A model generated the notes under the pieces. That model saw nothing but the letters and a program-made list of their open reading frames with translations, was not told the DNA's origin and ran no database searches. A program made the translations under genes and the position numbers. From contig JANAVB010042220.1 in the NCBI GenBank assembly GCA_029216955.1, positions 16,496,567-16,560,566 on the forward strand: a stretch of 64,000 bases of DNA, written 5' to 3'. The stretch comes from Iris pallida (taxonomy: Eukaryota > Streptophyta > Magnoliopsida > Asparagales > Iridaceae). Below, piece by piece: positions 23,907-35,810 of the stretch (positions are counted from its first letter, which is position 1; each line of letters begins with the position of its first letter).

Positions 23907-24539
23907 GAGCATATTACTATAGACTTCGTATCAGGATTGCCGCGTACACCAGGAAGAAAAGATGCGATTTGGTTCATCGTTGACAGATTGACCAAATCGG
24001 CCCACTTCTTGCCATTTAAGGTGGGTACGTCTACAGAGAGGCTTGCGGAGATGTATATGCAACAGATAGTCATGATTCACGGTGTTCCGGTCAGCATCGT
24101 CTCAGATCGGGATAGTCGCTTTACTTCCTATTTCTGGAGGAGTCTGCAGACTACCTTGGGCACTCAGCTCAAGTTTAGTATCACATACCACCCCCAGACA
24201 GACGGACAGTCGGAGAGGACTATTCAGACCCTTAAGGATATGCTGCGGACGTGCGTCTTGGACTTTGGAGGCTCCTGGGAGGATTATCTTCATTTTGTGG
24301 AGTTTGCTTACAATAACAGTTTCTAGGCCAGCATCGAGATGTCACCTTTCGAGGCTCTGTACGGGCGTAGGTGCCGTAAGCCCTTATCTTGGGATGATAT
24401 TGGTGAGCGAGCTTTACTGGGGCCAGAGATGGTTGTTGATGCAGTCGAGAAGGTGAAGCTCATCAGGGACAGACTTCGCGTGGCGCAGGATAGATATCGG
24501 CACTGGGCCGATAGCCACCGAAGGCCCTTGGAGTTTGAG
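23907..24539 (+). pseudogene. pol: Integrase catalytic core, element B
   Basis: The DDE integrase core joins element cDNA to the host chromosome. Visible acidic residues are the aspartate in [11 protein letters not shown], the aspartate in VSDRDSRF and the glutamate in [17 protein letters not shown]-to-TAG stop at about 24324 follows the conserved EFAYNNSF. The frame then stays open to the intron donor at 24540. Confidence 0.88.
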
Positions 24540-24635
24540 GTATAAATTAGAGTAAGATTAGATTAGGTTTGATTGTTTGTGTTTTATTGATCATGTTTGT
24601 TTATTATAATTAATTGAGACCTTGCTTGTGATTAG
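24540..24635 (+). other. 96-nt spliceosomal-type intron in integrase, element B
   Basis: The coding frame ends ...LEFE with GAG, followed by GTATAAATT and an immediate in-frame TAA. After 96 T-rich bases ending GTGATTAG, the frame resumes with VGDQVLLRISP. Donor, acceptor, a TTAAT-like branch region and T-richness all fit plant introns; phase is 0. Element D has a homologous 96-nt insert at the same codon boundary (40116-40211). Confidence 0.8.
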
Positions 24636-25075
24636 GTCGGAGACCAGGTTTTGTTGAGGATATCTCCGACTCGTGGTACAATACGTTTTGGTGGAGGCGG
24701 AAAGCTTAGCCCGTGCTTCATCGGCCCTTTCGTTATCAGCGGGAGAGTCGGTGACGTGTCATACAAGCTAGACTTGCCACCTGCACTTGTGGGGGTCCAC
24801 AACGTATTTCACGTATTACAGTTGAGACGGTACGTGGCTGACCCTAGCCATGTGCTCGATCATTCAGAGATTGAGGTTGGGCCTTCTCTCAGCGATCCAG
24901 AGCAGCTAGTGGAGATTCTGGATCGACGGGAGAAGGTTCTGAGGAACCAGGTGATACCTTTGGTACGCGTCGCATGGAGGCATCATTCTCCAGGAGAGTC
25001 TACCGGGAGCGGGAGGATGAGATGCGCGAGCGTTACCCATATCTTTTTGGACCGTGAGGTATACTTCTATCCTTC
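24636..25075 (+). pseudogene. pol: Integrase C-terminus and chromodomain, element B
   Basis: The GPF module (KLSPCFIGPFVI) and HNVFHVLQLRRY are the integrase C-terminal region. The chromodomain follows (PEQLVEILDRREKVLRNQ...VRVAWRHHS), which in chromoviruses steers integration to heterochromatin. One base is missing near 25009, so the final E-R-E-D-E-M part is read in another frame. This end places the element with Tekay/Del chromoviruses. Confidence 0.88.
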
Positions 25076-25114
25076 TCACCAGTTGCATTTCGCCTTTCAA
25101 TTTCGAAGACAAAA

Positions 25115-25135
25115 TTCTTTTAAGGAGGGTAGATT
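25115..25135 (+). other. Polypurine tract, element B
   Basis: AAGGAGGGTAGA directly upstream of the 3' LTR start TGTCACTACC at 25136. This is the primer site for plus-strand DNA synthesis. Confidence 0.75.
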
Positions 25136-25526
25136 TGTCACTACCACAATTTTAGTTTGAGGATATTTTTGTCATTTTTGAATTATTTGAATTTAAAATA
25201 TATTATTAGGGATTTTTAAATAATTTAATTGAATGATGTGATTTTAAATACTAAAATAATTATTGCCTTGTGATTTGGTTAGCCTAACCTAGATTGGACC
25301 TAACCTAGATGGGTCATAACTAACTTAGTGAGCCACTTTGAGAATTAGATGGGTTGGTTAAGGGGTTAAGTCAAGTTTAGTTATGGTTAAGTGATTTGCA
25401 AGGAACTAGGATAGAACCCTTTGTTCTAGGCCATCTATTTCCCTTGATTCAATCCTAGCCATAGGATGAAACCTAAAAACCCTAACTCTAACTATTATGA
25501 CCAGCCAAGAGACCCCCTCCCTTGCC

Positions 25527-25533
25527 TATATAA
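25527..25533 (+). promoter_or_regulatory. TATA box in B LTR
   Basis: TATATAA in CCTATATAATGTCTC, about 390 bp into the LTR, a normal U3 place. The related solo LTR has the degenerate CCTATTCAATGTCTCC at about 26376. Confidence 0.6.
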
Positions 25534-28500
25534 TGTCTCTATGGGGATTTGAGCCTCTTTCTTTAATAGTTCTTCATTCTCTTAAGAAAATAGGTAAGCT
25601 TTCATTAATTCCTTCCTAGTTTAATCAATAGGACTCCTTTTTTATTAGAATTTCTTCTATTAGGATCTAATCAATGTTCTTTTGCTGTTGGTATCAAGTA
25701 TTCTCAGATTTGGAGAGCATTGGAGGAGTTTGGCCATCAAGAGGAGCACCTCTTTGTGGAGCTTTTTGAGGCTTTGGATACTCTTAGGTAACTCTCTGTA
25801 ACACCCAGTTTCTAAAATAAAAGTAATTTTGAAATTTTGTATTTTAATTTATTTAATTATGGTATTTAAGATTTTCCATGATTTTTTATTGATTTTAATC
25901 ATTTTAAAACTATTTTAAAATTATGACTTATGATTTTGGTGTTTGGCTAGTGTAACCTTAGAGACTGTTGACCTAGAGCCTAGCCATGTGATTAGGATGT
26001 TTAAATTAGTATATTTTAGTCTAGAGGGTATTTTGGTCATTTTAGGATGTAATTGAATTATTAATGATTTATTAGAATTTGTGTGATTTAAATTATTATT
26101 TAAATAGTGCTTTGTGCTGTGATGGGTTTTACCCTAGTGAAGCCTAACCTAGAAGCTTAGACTTAACCCATGGGCTAAGTAGGATGGTTAACTTAAGTTG
26201 AGGGTAGAAATTATCAAGTTAGAAATCAAATAGGAGTTTTAGTCATGAGAATTGATTTTTGAGAATGGGCCCTTAGAAACTTAGATGTAACTTGACTTAG
26301 AGAGGGAGGCCCATGGCCCAACTAACTAAACCCTAACCCTAGCATTTATGACCAGCCACCTAGGGATCCACACTCCTATTCAATGTCTCCTCACACTTAG
26401 GGCTAGCCTCCCTTCCTTAGGAAATTATTTCAAGAAGAAAGAGGTGAGTTCCTATCTTTAGAAATTCATTATAAATCCATTTTAGGTCCTTTTCCCCCCA
26501 AACTAGTTGCATTAGATCCTAATATCATTATTCTTACTGTTGGTATTGATTATTTGCAGGAAGGAAACAATTTGTGGGATTTTGGTGGTTTGAGAAAATT
26601 ATTCCACTTGGGGCTTTTTCACCCATTGTTCATCAATAGGTAACTTTCCTATTTCTCCATAGATTTTTGATTTCCCTTCATCAATAGGAAGCCCTAAGGG
26701 TCCCCTAAGAGTCTGGATAGGATTCGTGTCGGGTGTCATGGGTTTTGTGTCCGTTCTGGACACGTATCAGTCCATGTGCATGACTGTTTATCGAAATGCC
26801 TCAAAGGACATTTCGACCTGATTTTAGGATTCTATTTGCATAGGAATTAGGGTTTTAGTCTCGCTTACGTGTTTTTTGTGTTCTGAGAGTGTATTAGTGT
26901 CGTGTCGAGTCCCCACAGACACACGGACATGCGGTCGCGCGCGCACGCGCGGGCAGGAAACTTGCCCTGCTACTCGGGGCTGTTTTCTCCTTGCACACGC
27001 TACTTTGGCCATTGAAACTTGACATACATGTTGTGTCCATGACTGACACGAGGCTCCTCGAGTTGCACGAGTCCTCGTGTCGTGTCGGACACGCAATTCC
27101 GTGTGCACAGGGAATACACTGTGTAGTCGAGTGTTCTGGATTTGTATTCTGATGTTAATCATTTTTAAATGTTTTTAAATTATGTTTTAATGATTGTTTG
27201 GATACTAAATATCATGTTTAATCCCTGTTATTATAGGGTTACATATTTGTTTGGGTTTAAGGTGGTGTTTTGGCTCGAAATGGGTTCAAATGACTGTTCC
27301 CTGATACATAGCTCTGATACTGCATTTCCAGTTTTTTTCCTATACTTTTAATTCCCTTTTGGTGTTATGTTTTAAATTGATTTTGATCCCCACATGTCAC
27401 AAACCATGTTAGCTAAGTATGTTCTTTCGAGATTTGAAATTGTATGGTGTGTTGTGGGAATTGGCATGTGGAGTAGTTGATTTCAAGTTAACAGTTGATC
27501 CATGGGTTCCTGTTTTATGTTGTACTGTGTGATTCTCTGTTGAAACCTGGAAGATAATTTCCTTTACATTCATGTGCTAAACCTAAGAATTTCATTAGGA
27601 CTTGCTAATTGGCCTTTTATGTGTTTCATGATTTTTATTAAACAGAATTATGGGCTTTTGCTAACTGTTAAACTGATCCCTGTGTTCCTTAAGGACTGAA
27701 TCATATGAACACCATGTTGTCTTGAACTGGGCATAAGTTGAGAGCTGCTTGGACTAAATTCTGGGTTGGTTGGTATGGGGTGTCCATTACCTGAGTTCAT
27801 TGCAATGAACATACTGAAATTCTTACCTGAAATTGAATGTGAACCTGAGTTTTCCCTTATATTGATTTCAATGCTCCTTTAAACCTGATATAGTATATGT
27901 TTAACTGTGATTTAGGTTCAACAAAAACTGAGATTGTCTCTTTAGTTCAATACCTTAACTAGTTTCCATTCCCTTCATTTGGTTTTATGAAAACTGAATT
28001 CATTTCATGATAATTACTCTTCATAGCCTGGGATATCAGTTCCTGTTTTGGACTGTCACTTAAATGATTCATTTCATTGTTTACCTATGTTGTATTAACT
28101 TGGCTTAGAATGATTGCTTCCAGTTTCCTATTTTTTGAACTGTGGACTGATTTTGGGTAAACTGAATTTCTATTGATAACTAAATTTATTTCTAGTTTTC
28201 CCATTCCTGAAAATGGCTTTCAACCTGAGATTGGTTCTTAATTATCACTTGAATTGATTTCATTTCTGTTTCACTCCAACTTAGAGTATTCCCATGCCTG
28301 AGATTGGGAGTGTAGGTATTGATTGATTGTAAATTGATTTCCTTTCTTGAATTGACTGTTCACTGATTTTCTGTGCAAGTATATACTGTTTTCTGGATTC
28401 TGAACACACACTCACTCCCCCTCCACACAGGCATACACTAGTACACCTTGTGTCTCCCTTCACTCATTCTTGTGTGTAGGTATAAAATATGCTTTGTGAT

Positions 28501-28546
28501 ATATTAGTTTCCTATATATATATTAGTTATATATATAATGTGTGAA

Positions 28547-28549
<3 letters not shown>

Positions 28550-28622
<73 letters not shown>
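28550..28622. repeat. (TA)n microsatellite in the solo LTR
   Basis: An uninterrupted TA run of about 73 bp. Confidence 0.95.
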
Positions 28623-28624
<2 letters not shown>

Positions 28625-28829
28625 TATTGTATAATATATGTGTTATGATATATGGGTGGGTTTGAATAGTGACTATAGGATAGATGTTCCTAATAGACTA
28701 TTAGTCTTAGTCAAGCCTATTGGTTATGTGTATAGGCATGGCTTGGCATGGTATTGCCTAGACTAGCCTAGTGAACCTAGAATAGTCTTGTCAGACCTAG
28801 ATTGGACTAGTTGGACTAGTATAGACTAG

Positions 28830-28887
28830 TTTGACTTCTAGGGTTGACCAAAGTTGACCAAGAGTTGACTTTGGTCTAGATTGACCT
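28830..28887 (+). promoter_or_regulatory. W-box array, solo LTR
   Basis: Five TTGAC[C/T] cores in under 60 bp, at a position equivalent to those of the other LTRs. Confidence 0.45.
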
Positions 28888-31800
28888 AGATTCATGTATA
28901 ACGCATTGTAGTAGATCTTATTACCATTCTGGACTTGTTGTGACTTGTGTTGCTCTAATTAGGAGTCAGGTGCCTCATCTCGGACAGTACATTTACTTCA
29001 GACATTCAGATACAGGCGAGTACATTCTCTGATCATTTCATAACTTGTTTAGAATTATATTCCTGCTCTAGTTTATCTTATTTGATGCTGTCATGACATT
29101 ATCACGGATTGGTACTATATGGATCCTTGCTTGAGATGTTATCCCCCTCGGGAGCATCGGATACATTGTGTCATGTGTTTCATGTACATCGTGTATTCCT
29201 CGCTCTCATGTTATCCATGTTTATCATGTGCTTCATGCTCGTTCGTGCTTGCTTATGTACTCTCATGTGCTATTATGATCGGTCGTATTTCCCATGAATC
29301 TCATGTATAACCTGTACTTCATGTGCACCCTTCGTGGGCCTTCGTGTGGAATTCATGTGCACTCAGTTCTCTGAGCCTCGTGAATACTTCATGTATACCC
29401 ATCCATGGGCTTCATGTGAAAATCATGTGCGTAACATAACCTGTCCGGATCCTTGTGTATTAATTGGGGCTTGGGGGAGTATAAATAGTCATGTAAACAA
29501 TTCCAAAGTTGAATAGCCATGTACACCTCTTTAGTATAGCCATGTGCAAATCAAGCCGTTCACATGTCGACTTTGTACTCTGAATCACTAGTTACTGGTA
29601 GATCTCTACTTATAGTAGATATTTCTATTACAGTTCTTTTCATGTTTACATCATGTATCTTCTTTCAGTTTCATGTATCGTACTCTCTTGCACGTTTATA
29701 TTTTCTAACCTGTTATGATATGCGTGAGATGTATTGTGCTCGCTCCCGTCCTGACTGGACCTGTTGAAAATTTTACAGAGGATGATGAGGAACCCTGCAC
29801 CCCTTACCTTGGAGCTTGCCTAGATGACACTCGCGACCTGGACCCCTGGGGAGGTTCAGGCAGCTGCTGAGGATGGCACCCTTGCATAGCGTAGTTAGCT
29901 TAGTCTGTTCTCTTTTCATGTTTAGTTGTTGTCTTATTTCCAGAGTTGTATATTTTATAGATATTGAGACTAGTAGATGTTGAGACTTGTATTTCATTTC
30001 TGTTATACCTCAGTTAGAAATTTCTTATCTATTTTATCGTGCTACATTCTACCTTAGATTGTGATTGAGTTGTACCTCTGTGTTGGCCTCCTTATGGAGA
30101 GTATTCATATTATGCTATTTATAGTTCATGAACTAGAACAACGTTCTACCGCCGACACTGCGGCGTAGGCTGGGTGTTGTTACGTTCTCATACCCTCACA
30201 GTGGGTGCGGGTCGTGACACTCTCTATCCACACCATAGAATCCTGAGATTTTTGCATCATTAGGGAGCCCTAGACCTAACCTAACAGTAGGAATAGGAAA
30301 CCCTAAGAATTCGTGTCCTTTCGTGTCCAAACTGGACACGTATCAGTGCCTAGCTTTATGTGTTTGTGGAAATGCCACAGTGGAACTGTTTGTGTTATTT
30401 TTGAAATATTTTTGAATGGAAATTTACTTTTCAGTGTCGCTTATACGATTCTTGTGCACTGGGAAGGATTCGTGCACGTGTCGTGCCGTTTTGGACACGC
30501 GTGCACATGTGTTGCACACGCTCGCACGCGGCCTGGCGGATCCCCTACTACTCGGGGTCTCCACAGGATACGACACGGCAAGTTTTGACACGAAACTTTG
30601 TGGGATCCTTGGGGCACCTTCTGTCACCATGCTCCCAAAATTTCATGGGATTTCGTGGTCGGTTTAGGGAGAAATCGATCGCGTACGGGGATTGCACTGT
30701 CCCGTGCGCAGGCTGTTATTAGCCACTGATACGGCTTCGAATCTTTGGACACGACACGTAATGACACGATACAGGATGACACACATCTAGGCCTACCTTA
30801 GGTGCACCCACTGACACAAGTACGAGGCCTGGGTTGGCCTGTGTCGGGTGTACGACACGCGTGCACACCCGCACAAGACTGTCCCAGTTTATGTGTCCAG
30901 TTTACCCGTTTTGGTTTTAATTTGGATTAGACACGTTTGTGTCCACTTTGGTAGACACAAACTCATCACACAACACGTATGTAATGTATTTGTACTTTAC
31001 CAACCTTTAAATGGGTGTTTTAATTGAAATTCTTAATCAATTCTCGATTTCCCATTTTTCTGAAACAGTGTTCTTCACTGTTTATTTTTCCAGTTTTCAA
31101 ATTGGTTTTTGGTCAATCATTTAACTAATTTAATGCTGTTAATTACATGGTTTTAGACCTTATTATGTTGTGTCTATGCATGAACTACTTGTGTGTGAAA
31201 TTTAGGAATGTATGGTTGTGATTTGATTCAAATGGGAAGTGATATATGTGTGGACTGGTTTTATGAAAAAAAAAAGAACTGAACTTAAACCCTAAGATTT
31301 CTGTATTATTCCTTCTCTTTTCACTGAACTGAACTTCATGATTGTTAAGAACTAAAAACTAAGTTTGTTTGATATTTACAAAATCTGAATTGAGATAGGT
31401 TCTTGGACTGATTCCTGTTTTTAGAATCTGAGATATGGTATTTGGATTGGGGCTTCCTCTCACAGTTTCCTGTGCACTGTTTTCAGTTTCACACATTGTT
31501 CTTACACACCACACACTTTCCTCTCCCTCTTTACTGTTTTTATTCCTGTACACAACTGAACACTCTCTCATTCACCCTACACACACACAGACACCAGGGT
31601 CCTGTCACACATGGACAACCCTCACTCACTCACCCTCTATTTTCTAACCCTCTCCATTATATGTGATGCATATGACTAAGGGATTTGTGTGTATAATGTA
31701 ATGTATGCCTTAATTGTGAATCTATATATGTAGATAAGTTGTGTATTGTATATATAGGTACCTAATATAGATATTTGTAATGGGTTTATAGGCTATGTTA

Positions 31801-32031
31801 TTTATATATATATAAGTATCATATATGTATAACTTGTGTGTGAACTTTATATATATATTTCATATATATATGTGTGTATGGTTAGATTTCATAAATATAT
31901 CTAGAGTGTTAGGTTTTAGATTTAGATTTGACTTGTGAATATGTTAGTGATGGCCTATAGGCATGATATAGCCTATGGCCTGTATGTGAGTCTGTTTGGC
32001 TAATGAGCCTAGATTGAGCTTGTACAGCCTT

Positions 32032-32120
32032 GTTTGACCTAGTTTGACTATAGTTGACCTAGTTTGACTTCTAGGGTTGACCAGAGTTGACCAAGAGTTG
32101 ACTTTGGCCTAGTTTGACCT
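32032..32120 (+). promoter_or_regulatory. W-box array, B 3' LTR
   Basis: Eight TTGAC[C/T] cores, with the same number and spacing as in the 5' LTR (8172-8260). Confidence 0.5.
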
Positions 32121-33664
32121 AGATTCATGTAGAATGCATTGTAGTGTTTTATTTTACCATTCTGGACTTGTTGTGACTTGTGCTGTTCTGAATAGGAGCC
32201 AGACACCAGTCCTCAGACAGTATTTTCACCTTGGACATTCAGACATCAGGCGAGTACATTCTCTGATCATTTTATACCATATTTAGGATTATATTTCCTG
32301 CTTTAGACTATCTTACTTGATGTGACACGTTGGATCACGGATTGGTACTATATGGATCCCTTCATGAGATGTTATCCTTCTCGGGAGCATCAGATACTTT
32401 TGTCTCATGTTTGTTTCACTTACATCACGTATCTCATGCTTCTATTATCATGAATGTTCGGGAATCAGCTAGTGACTCATGTACCCTCATGATCACCGAG
32501 CCTTCACGAATCAATTCATGAATCACCCTTTTTGGGCAACGTAGTATAATCATGAATCTTAACGTAACTTGAATGGATCCTTGTGTATTGATTGGGGATG
32601 GGGGAGTATAACTGAACATGTGAATAAATCCAAGTAGTGTAATCATGAATCAATTCCCTGTAGTGTAATCATGAATCAGTCCTTAGCCATTCACATATTT
32701 ATGCAGTACTCTGAATCACTAGCACTGTCTCTCTTTATACATATCATAGATGTTTACTTACAGTCTCTCTTTTATATTATGCTATTCTTCAGTTCCTGTA
32801 CTTTATTCTCTAGCATGATTATATTTTATTTTCCTGCTATGACTTGTTGAGATGTATTGTGCTCGTTCCTGTCCTGACTGGACCTGTTGAAATATTACAG
32901 AGGATGAGGACGAGGCTGGCTGCCCTACTTATTATGGGGCTACTTTAGATGACAGCTGTGACTTGGACCAGCAGCAGGAGCCCTTAGCTGTGGACGACAC
33001 TCCTCTAGACTAGGATGTCTTATTTATATTCATTCTGGATGATTGTATATATTAGTACTTGGGATTTGGGATATGTGTTATCTTAGACACTTAGAATCTC
33101 TATGTGTACTTGGGATTTCCTTTCTTTTTCAGCAGTATTTATCTATCTATTATTCCATCTTATCTTCTACCTTAGTTTGTGATTGAGTTTACTTTCTGTT
33201 TTGTCACCCCTATTCTGGGAGTACAAACTGTTAGAATCTATATTGTTAGATGTTGTGACCTAGGACAGCGTTTTACCGCCGACACTGCGGCGTAGGCTGG
33301 ACGTACCCACGTCTCGTGCCCTTACTCTAGGGTACGGGTCGTGACACGTAGACAAATCCACTTCCAACAAAGAAAGAAATACAAAATTATGAAATTTGTC
33401 GAGCGATGCGAAGACGACTCAAGTGCAATCATCCTCGATGGAAGAGAGTAAGTCATGGCCATGGCTAGAGCACCTCCACAACATCACAAAAGCACACATG
33501 CAGAAATCACCAGATCCTCAGAGGGATGTAACAAGACACATAATATCATGCCATAAACTGAATATAGTTAGCTCAATCGAAAATCAGATAAAGGTCCTTA
33601 ACCAATCTATGTGAAAATGCGCTTTGAAGACAACGTTCCACACAAGGGCTTTCCGAAACTAGAG

Positions 33665-33835
33665 GCACGGCGCGTTAGCGTTTCAACCGAGGCACTAATG
33701 TAATCTAGAGGAAAATAAATCTGTGCATGGCACACTAGCTCTCGGTTGAGTCACTAACGGCGGCTAGAGAAAAGTAAATGCACAGCCCACTAGCACTCGA
33801 CTGAGTCACTAAGGGCATCTAGAGGAAAATAAACG
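33665..33835. repeat. Tandem repeat, three units of 55-60 bp
   Basis: Units start at 33665, 33725 and 33780. Each contains GCAC/GCATGGC, a TAGC...GAG-CACTAA block and CTAGAG-AAA-TAAA. They differ from each other by roughly a quarter of positions. Confidence 0.75.
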
Positions 33836-34638
33836 AGTGAAATCCCCTACGCCTAATTGCTGTCTTCTCCCTCCCCATGCACTACTCATGCTGTATCCAC
33901 ATCACGATACTGCTAATAACCGCAAAGATCTCTAGACATGCATTATACCAAGGACAGTCTTTTAACTCTAGGTCAATGCATAAAAAAAAACTAGAGTATA
34001 GTAATTTGCATCTACATACAGTTTTTTGAAACAACAATTTTTACATTTGCTAAAAATAAATAATAAGTAAAAACATGCATGATACTAAGCAAGTAAATAA
34101 ATAGTAAGGGCAAGGTGTCTTGCCTGGGGTATCGCCTGGTGTGGTGATCTGACAGGTCGTAATTAGTCCAATAGCCATGGTCGATGTAATGGTCCAAAAT
34201 CGTGATAAAATAGGAACATGTGATTAGTCGTGATCAACGACGATAATTTGGGAAAATTGGAGTAACTGAATACTTATGATATCTTTTTATAATACTTTGA
34301 AGACTAGGTTTTATTAACAAAATATTTACACAAATACGTGAAATTTAAGAAAACATTTCTAATTAGATTTTTTTCTCGATAAAAATTATATTTTTATTAG
34401 TAAAAATAATATAGATAAATTTTGAAATATACTAGAAATCATTTGTAAATTTGAAAACTACATTTCTTATTAGTTACAAGAATATCTAGGAAAACAATTC
34501 CGAAAGACGAAAAAATGGAATTTAGGCTAAAATTCTACGTTTATCAAATTAAAGTTTTTAAGGTAGAAACTCTCTTTGAAATTGTAAAATACATATTTTT
34601 CTAAAATTCCTAAAATTATGCAAATATTAATACAACGG

Positions 34639-34776
34639 TAATAATACTAACAATGTTATAAATAATAATAATAATAATAATAATAGTAATAATAATAATA
34701 ACAATAACATTTCTAAACTAAAAGTAATAATAATAATAATAATAATATTAATAATAATAAATGTAATAACAATAAT
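34639..34776. repeat. (TAA)n-rich microsatellite
   Basis: Imperfect AAT/TAA repeats in three runs, broken by short AT-rich spacers. Confidence 0.9.
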
Positions 34777-34979
34777 ATTCATCATACACTTTACTGGTAA
34801 AGTAAAATGGGGTACTAATCATTTACATATATGGTTACATACACTATTATGTATAGTATATTTAAGTATACTCCTCCCTTCCCCCAAAAAATGAGAACGG
34901 ATGTTCTCCTCTTAAGGAGAAAATGGAAAAGTGAGAGAGAATGGATCAGAATCAAAAGAATGGGGAAGGAAAAATCGAG

Positions 34980-35810
34980 GGAGAGGGGATGAGAGGTTAC
35001 TAGTCGGGTTAGCGACGGCTTGGGGGCACCACCGTCGGGACTGGTGCTAGCTCGGTCCGTCGGTGGCCAGGCGCAGAAGGGCAACACAGGGATGACCTCG
35101 GTGAGGGGTCCGACGAACTAGGCTGAGCACGACGTGGCCGCGGTCGGAGGGGGCGGTCGTGCGGGGCTGCTCAAGTGGACGCCGACCGGAGAGGATCGGT
35201 GGCCAAACGCAGCTGCAGCAGAAAGGCTGTTCACCGGGGCGTCCACGCGGAGGGCGAAGGAGGAGATCGGCATTGCCGGGTCCGGGCGACAAGGTTAGGG
35301 TTCTTCCTACTCTTTCTTCCTTTCTCTAGTGGTGGTGTTGATGATGGTGGTGGGTTGCTGTGAGTTGGCCGAAGTTTGGGCTGATATGCGAGCACGGGTG
35401 TTGTGGTCGGTGGTCACGACGGATTTTATTTGTGGTGGTGATGTCAGGTTTGGGTTGGCCGGAGTGGCGAGGGGTGCAGGTGGAGGTGCTATGGTGGCGA
35501 CGGGGTGATGGTCGAATTTTTGGGGACAGGGTGGCCAGTCTTGGTGGCGAGGCGAGGGATCGGTGATGTGTCGATAATGTTTGTGACGTGGTTGTGGAGA
35601 GATGGCGTAGGCGGATGATGGTGGTCGACGAAGGGTGATGGTCAGTGATTGAGGTGACGACGGTGGTGCCATGGTGCCAACGGTGGTGAAGGGTGTGGCT
35701 GGTAGAGGTCCCGTGGCGGGCTGCCGTGGGCGGTAACGCTGGTCGCAGGTGCCAGTGTGTAGGAGAGGCGGAGGTGGTAACCTGGATGGTACAGAGGGAT
35801 GGAGTACGGA
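34980..35810. other. GC-rich block, origin unknown
   Basis: Rich in GGTGG and GACGG on the plus strand. Both strands have open frames of 60-170 codons, but all are low-complexity (proline/threonine or glycine/valine rich) and match no family I know. It ends at the LTR of D. It may be a 5' leader or first exon of an old element or gene. Confidence 0.35.

Larger units (their letters stand above)
25797..30219 (+). mobile_element. Solo LTR (4.4 kb) inside the B 3' LTR
   Basis: It begins TGTAACACCCAG, ends GGTCGTGACA, and is flanked by the perfect 5-bp repeat ctctc (25792-25796 and 30220-30224). No internal region or second LTR is present, so the rest was lost by LTR-LTR recombination. Its 5' half resembles the B LTR and the fossil piece in C; its 3' half resembles the C LTR (CATG-rich zone, W-boxes, U5 hairpin). 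Confidence 0.92.
6915..33346 (+). mobile_element. Element B: decayed Ty3/gypsy chromovirus (Tekay/Del type) with nested insertions
   Basis: Order in the plus sense: 5' LTR remnant (6915-9475), PBS, hairpin, gag, protease, element C insertion, RT-RNase H, integrase with an intron, chromodomain, polypurine tract, and 3' LTR (25136-33346) holding a solo LTR. With the insertions removed the LTR is about 3.78 kb. The chromodomain after a GPF integrase end puts it in the Tekay/Del group of chromoviruses. Stops, frameshifts and a mutated RNase H aspartate show that it is dead. About 1.2 kb of its 5' LTR lies left of element A, outside the window. Confidence 0.9.
25136..33346 (+). repeat. 3' LTR of element B, split by a solo LTR
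   Basis: The two parts are 25136-25796 and 30225-33346, about 3.78 kb in total, with limits tgtcactacc...ggtcgtgaca. The second part matches 6915-9475 over its last 2.57 kb. The right flank begins cgtag. The LTR carries TATATAA at 25527, a CGTGTC-rich stretch at 30310-30960, W-boxes at 32032-32120 and the U5 hairpin near 33277. Confidence 0.9.
33347..35810. other. 2.5-kb stretch not assigned to any element
   Basis: This lies between the end of B and the start of D. It is not repeated elsewhere in the window and has no convincing coding exon. It has three parts: a modest-GC segment with a 3-unit tandem repeat (33665-33835), an AT-rich segment with TAA repeats (34639-34776), and a GC-rich block (34980-35810). 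It may be host intergenic DNA or the end of an older element. Confidence 0.6.

Noticed and set aside
33396..33614. 72-codon plus-strand frame after element B
   Set aside because: Starts on a non-ATG codon, no recognisable domain, and follows directly on a TE boundary.
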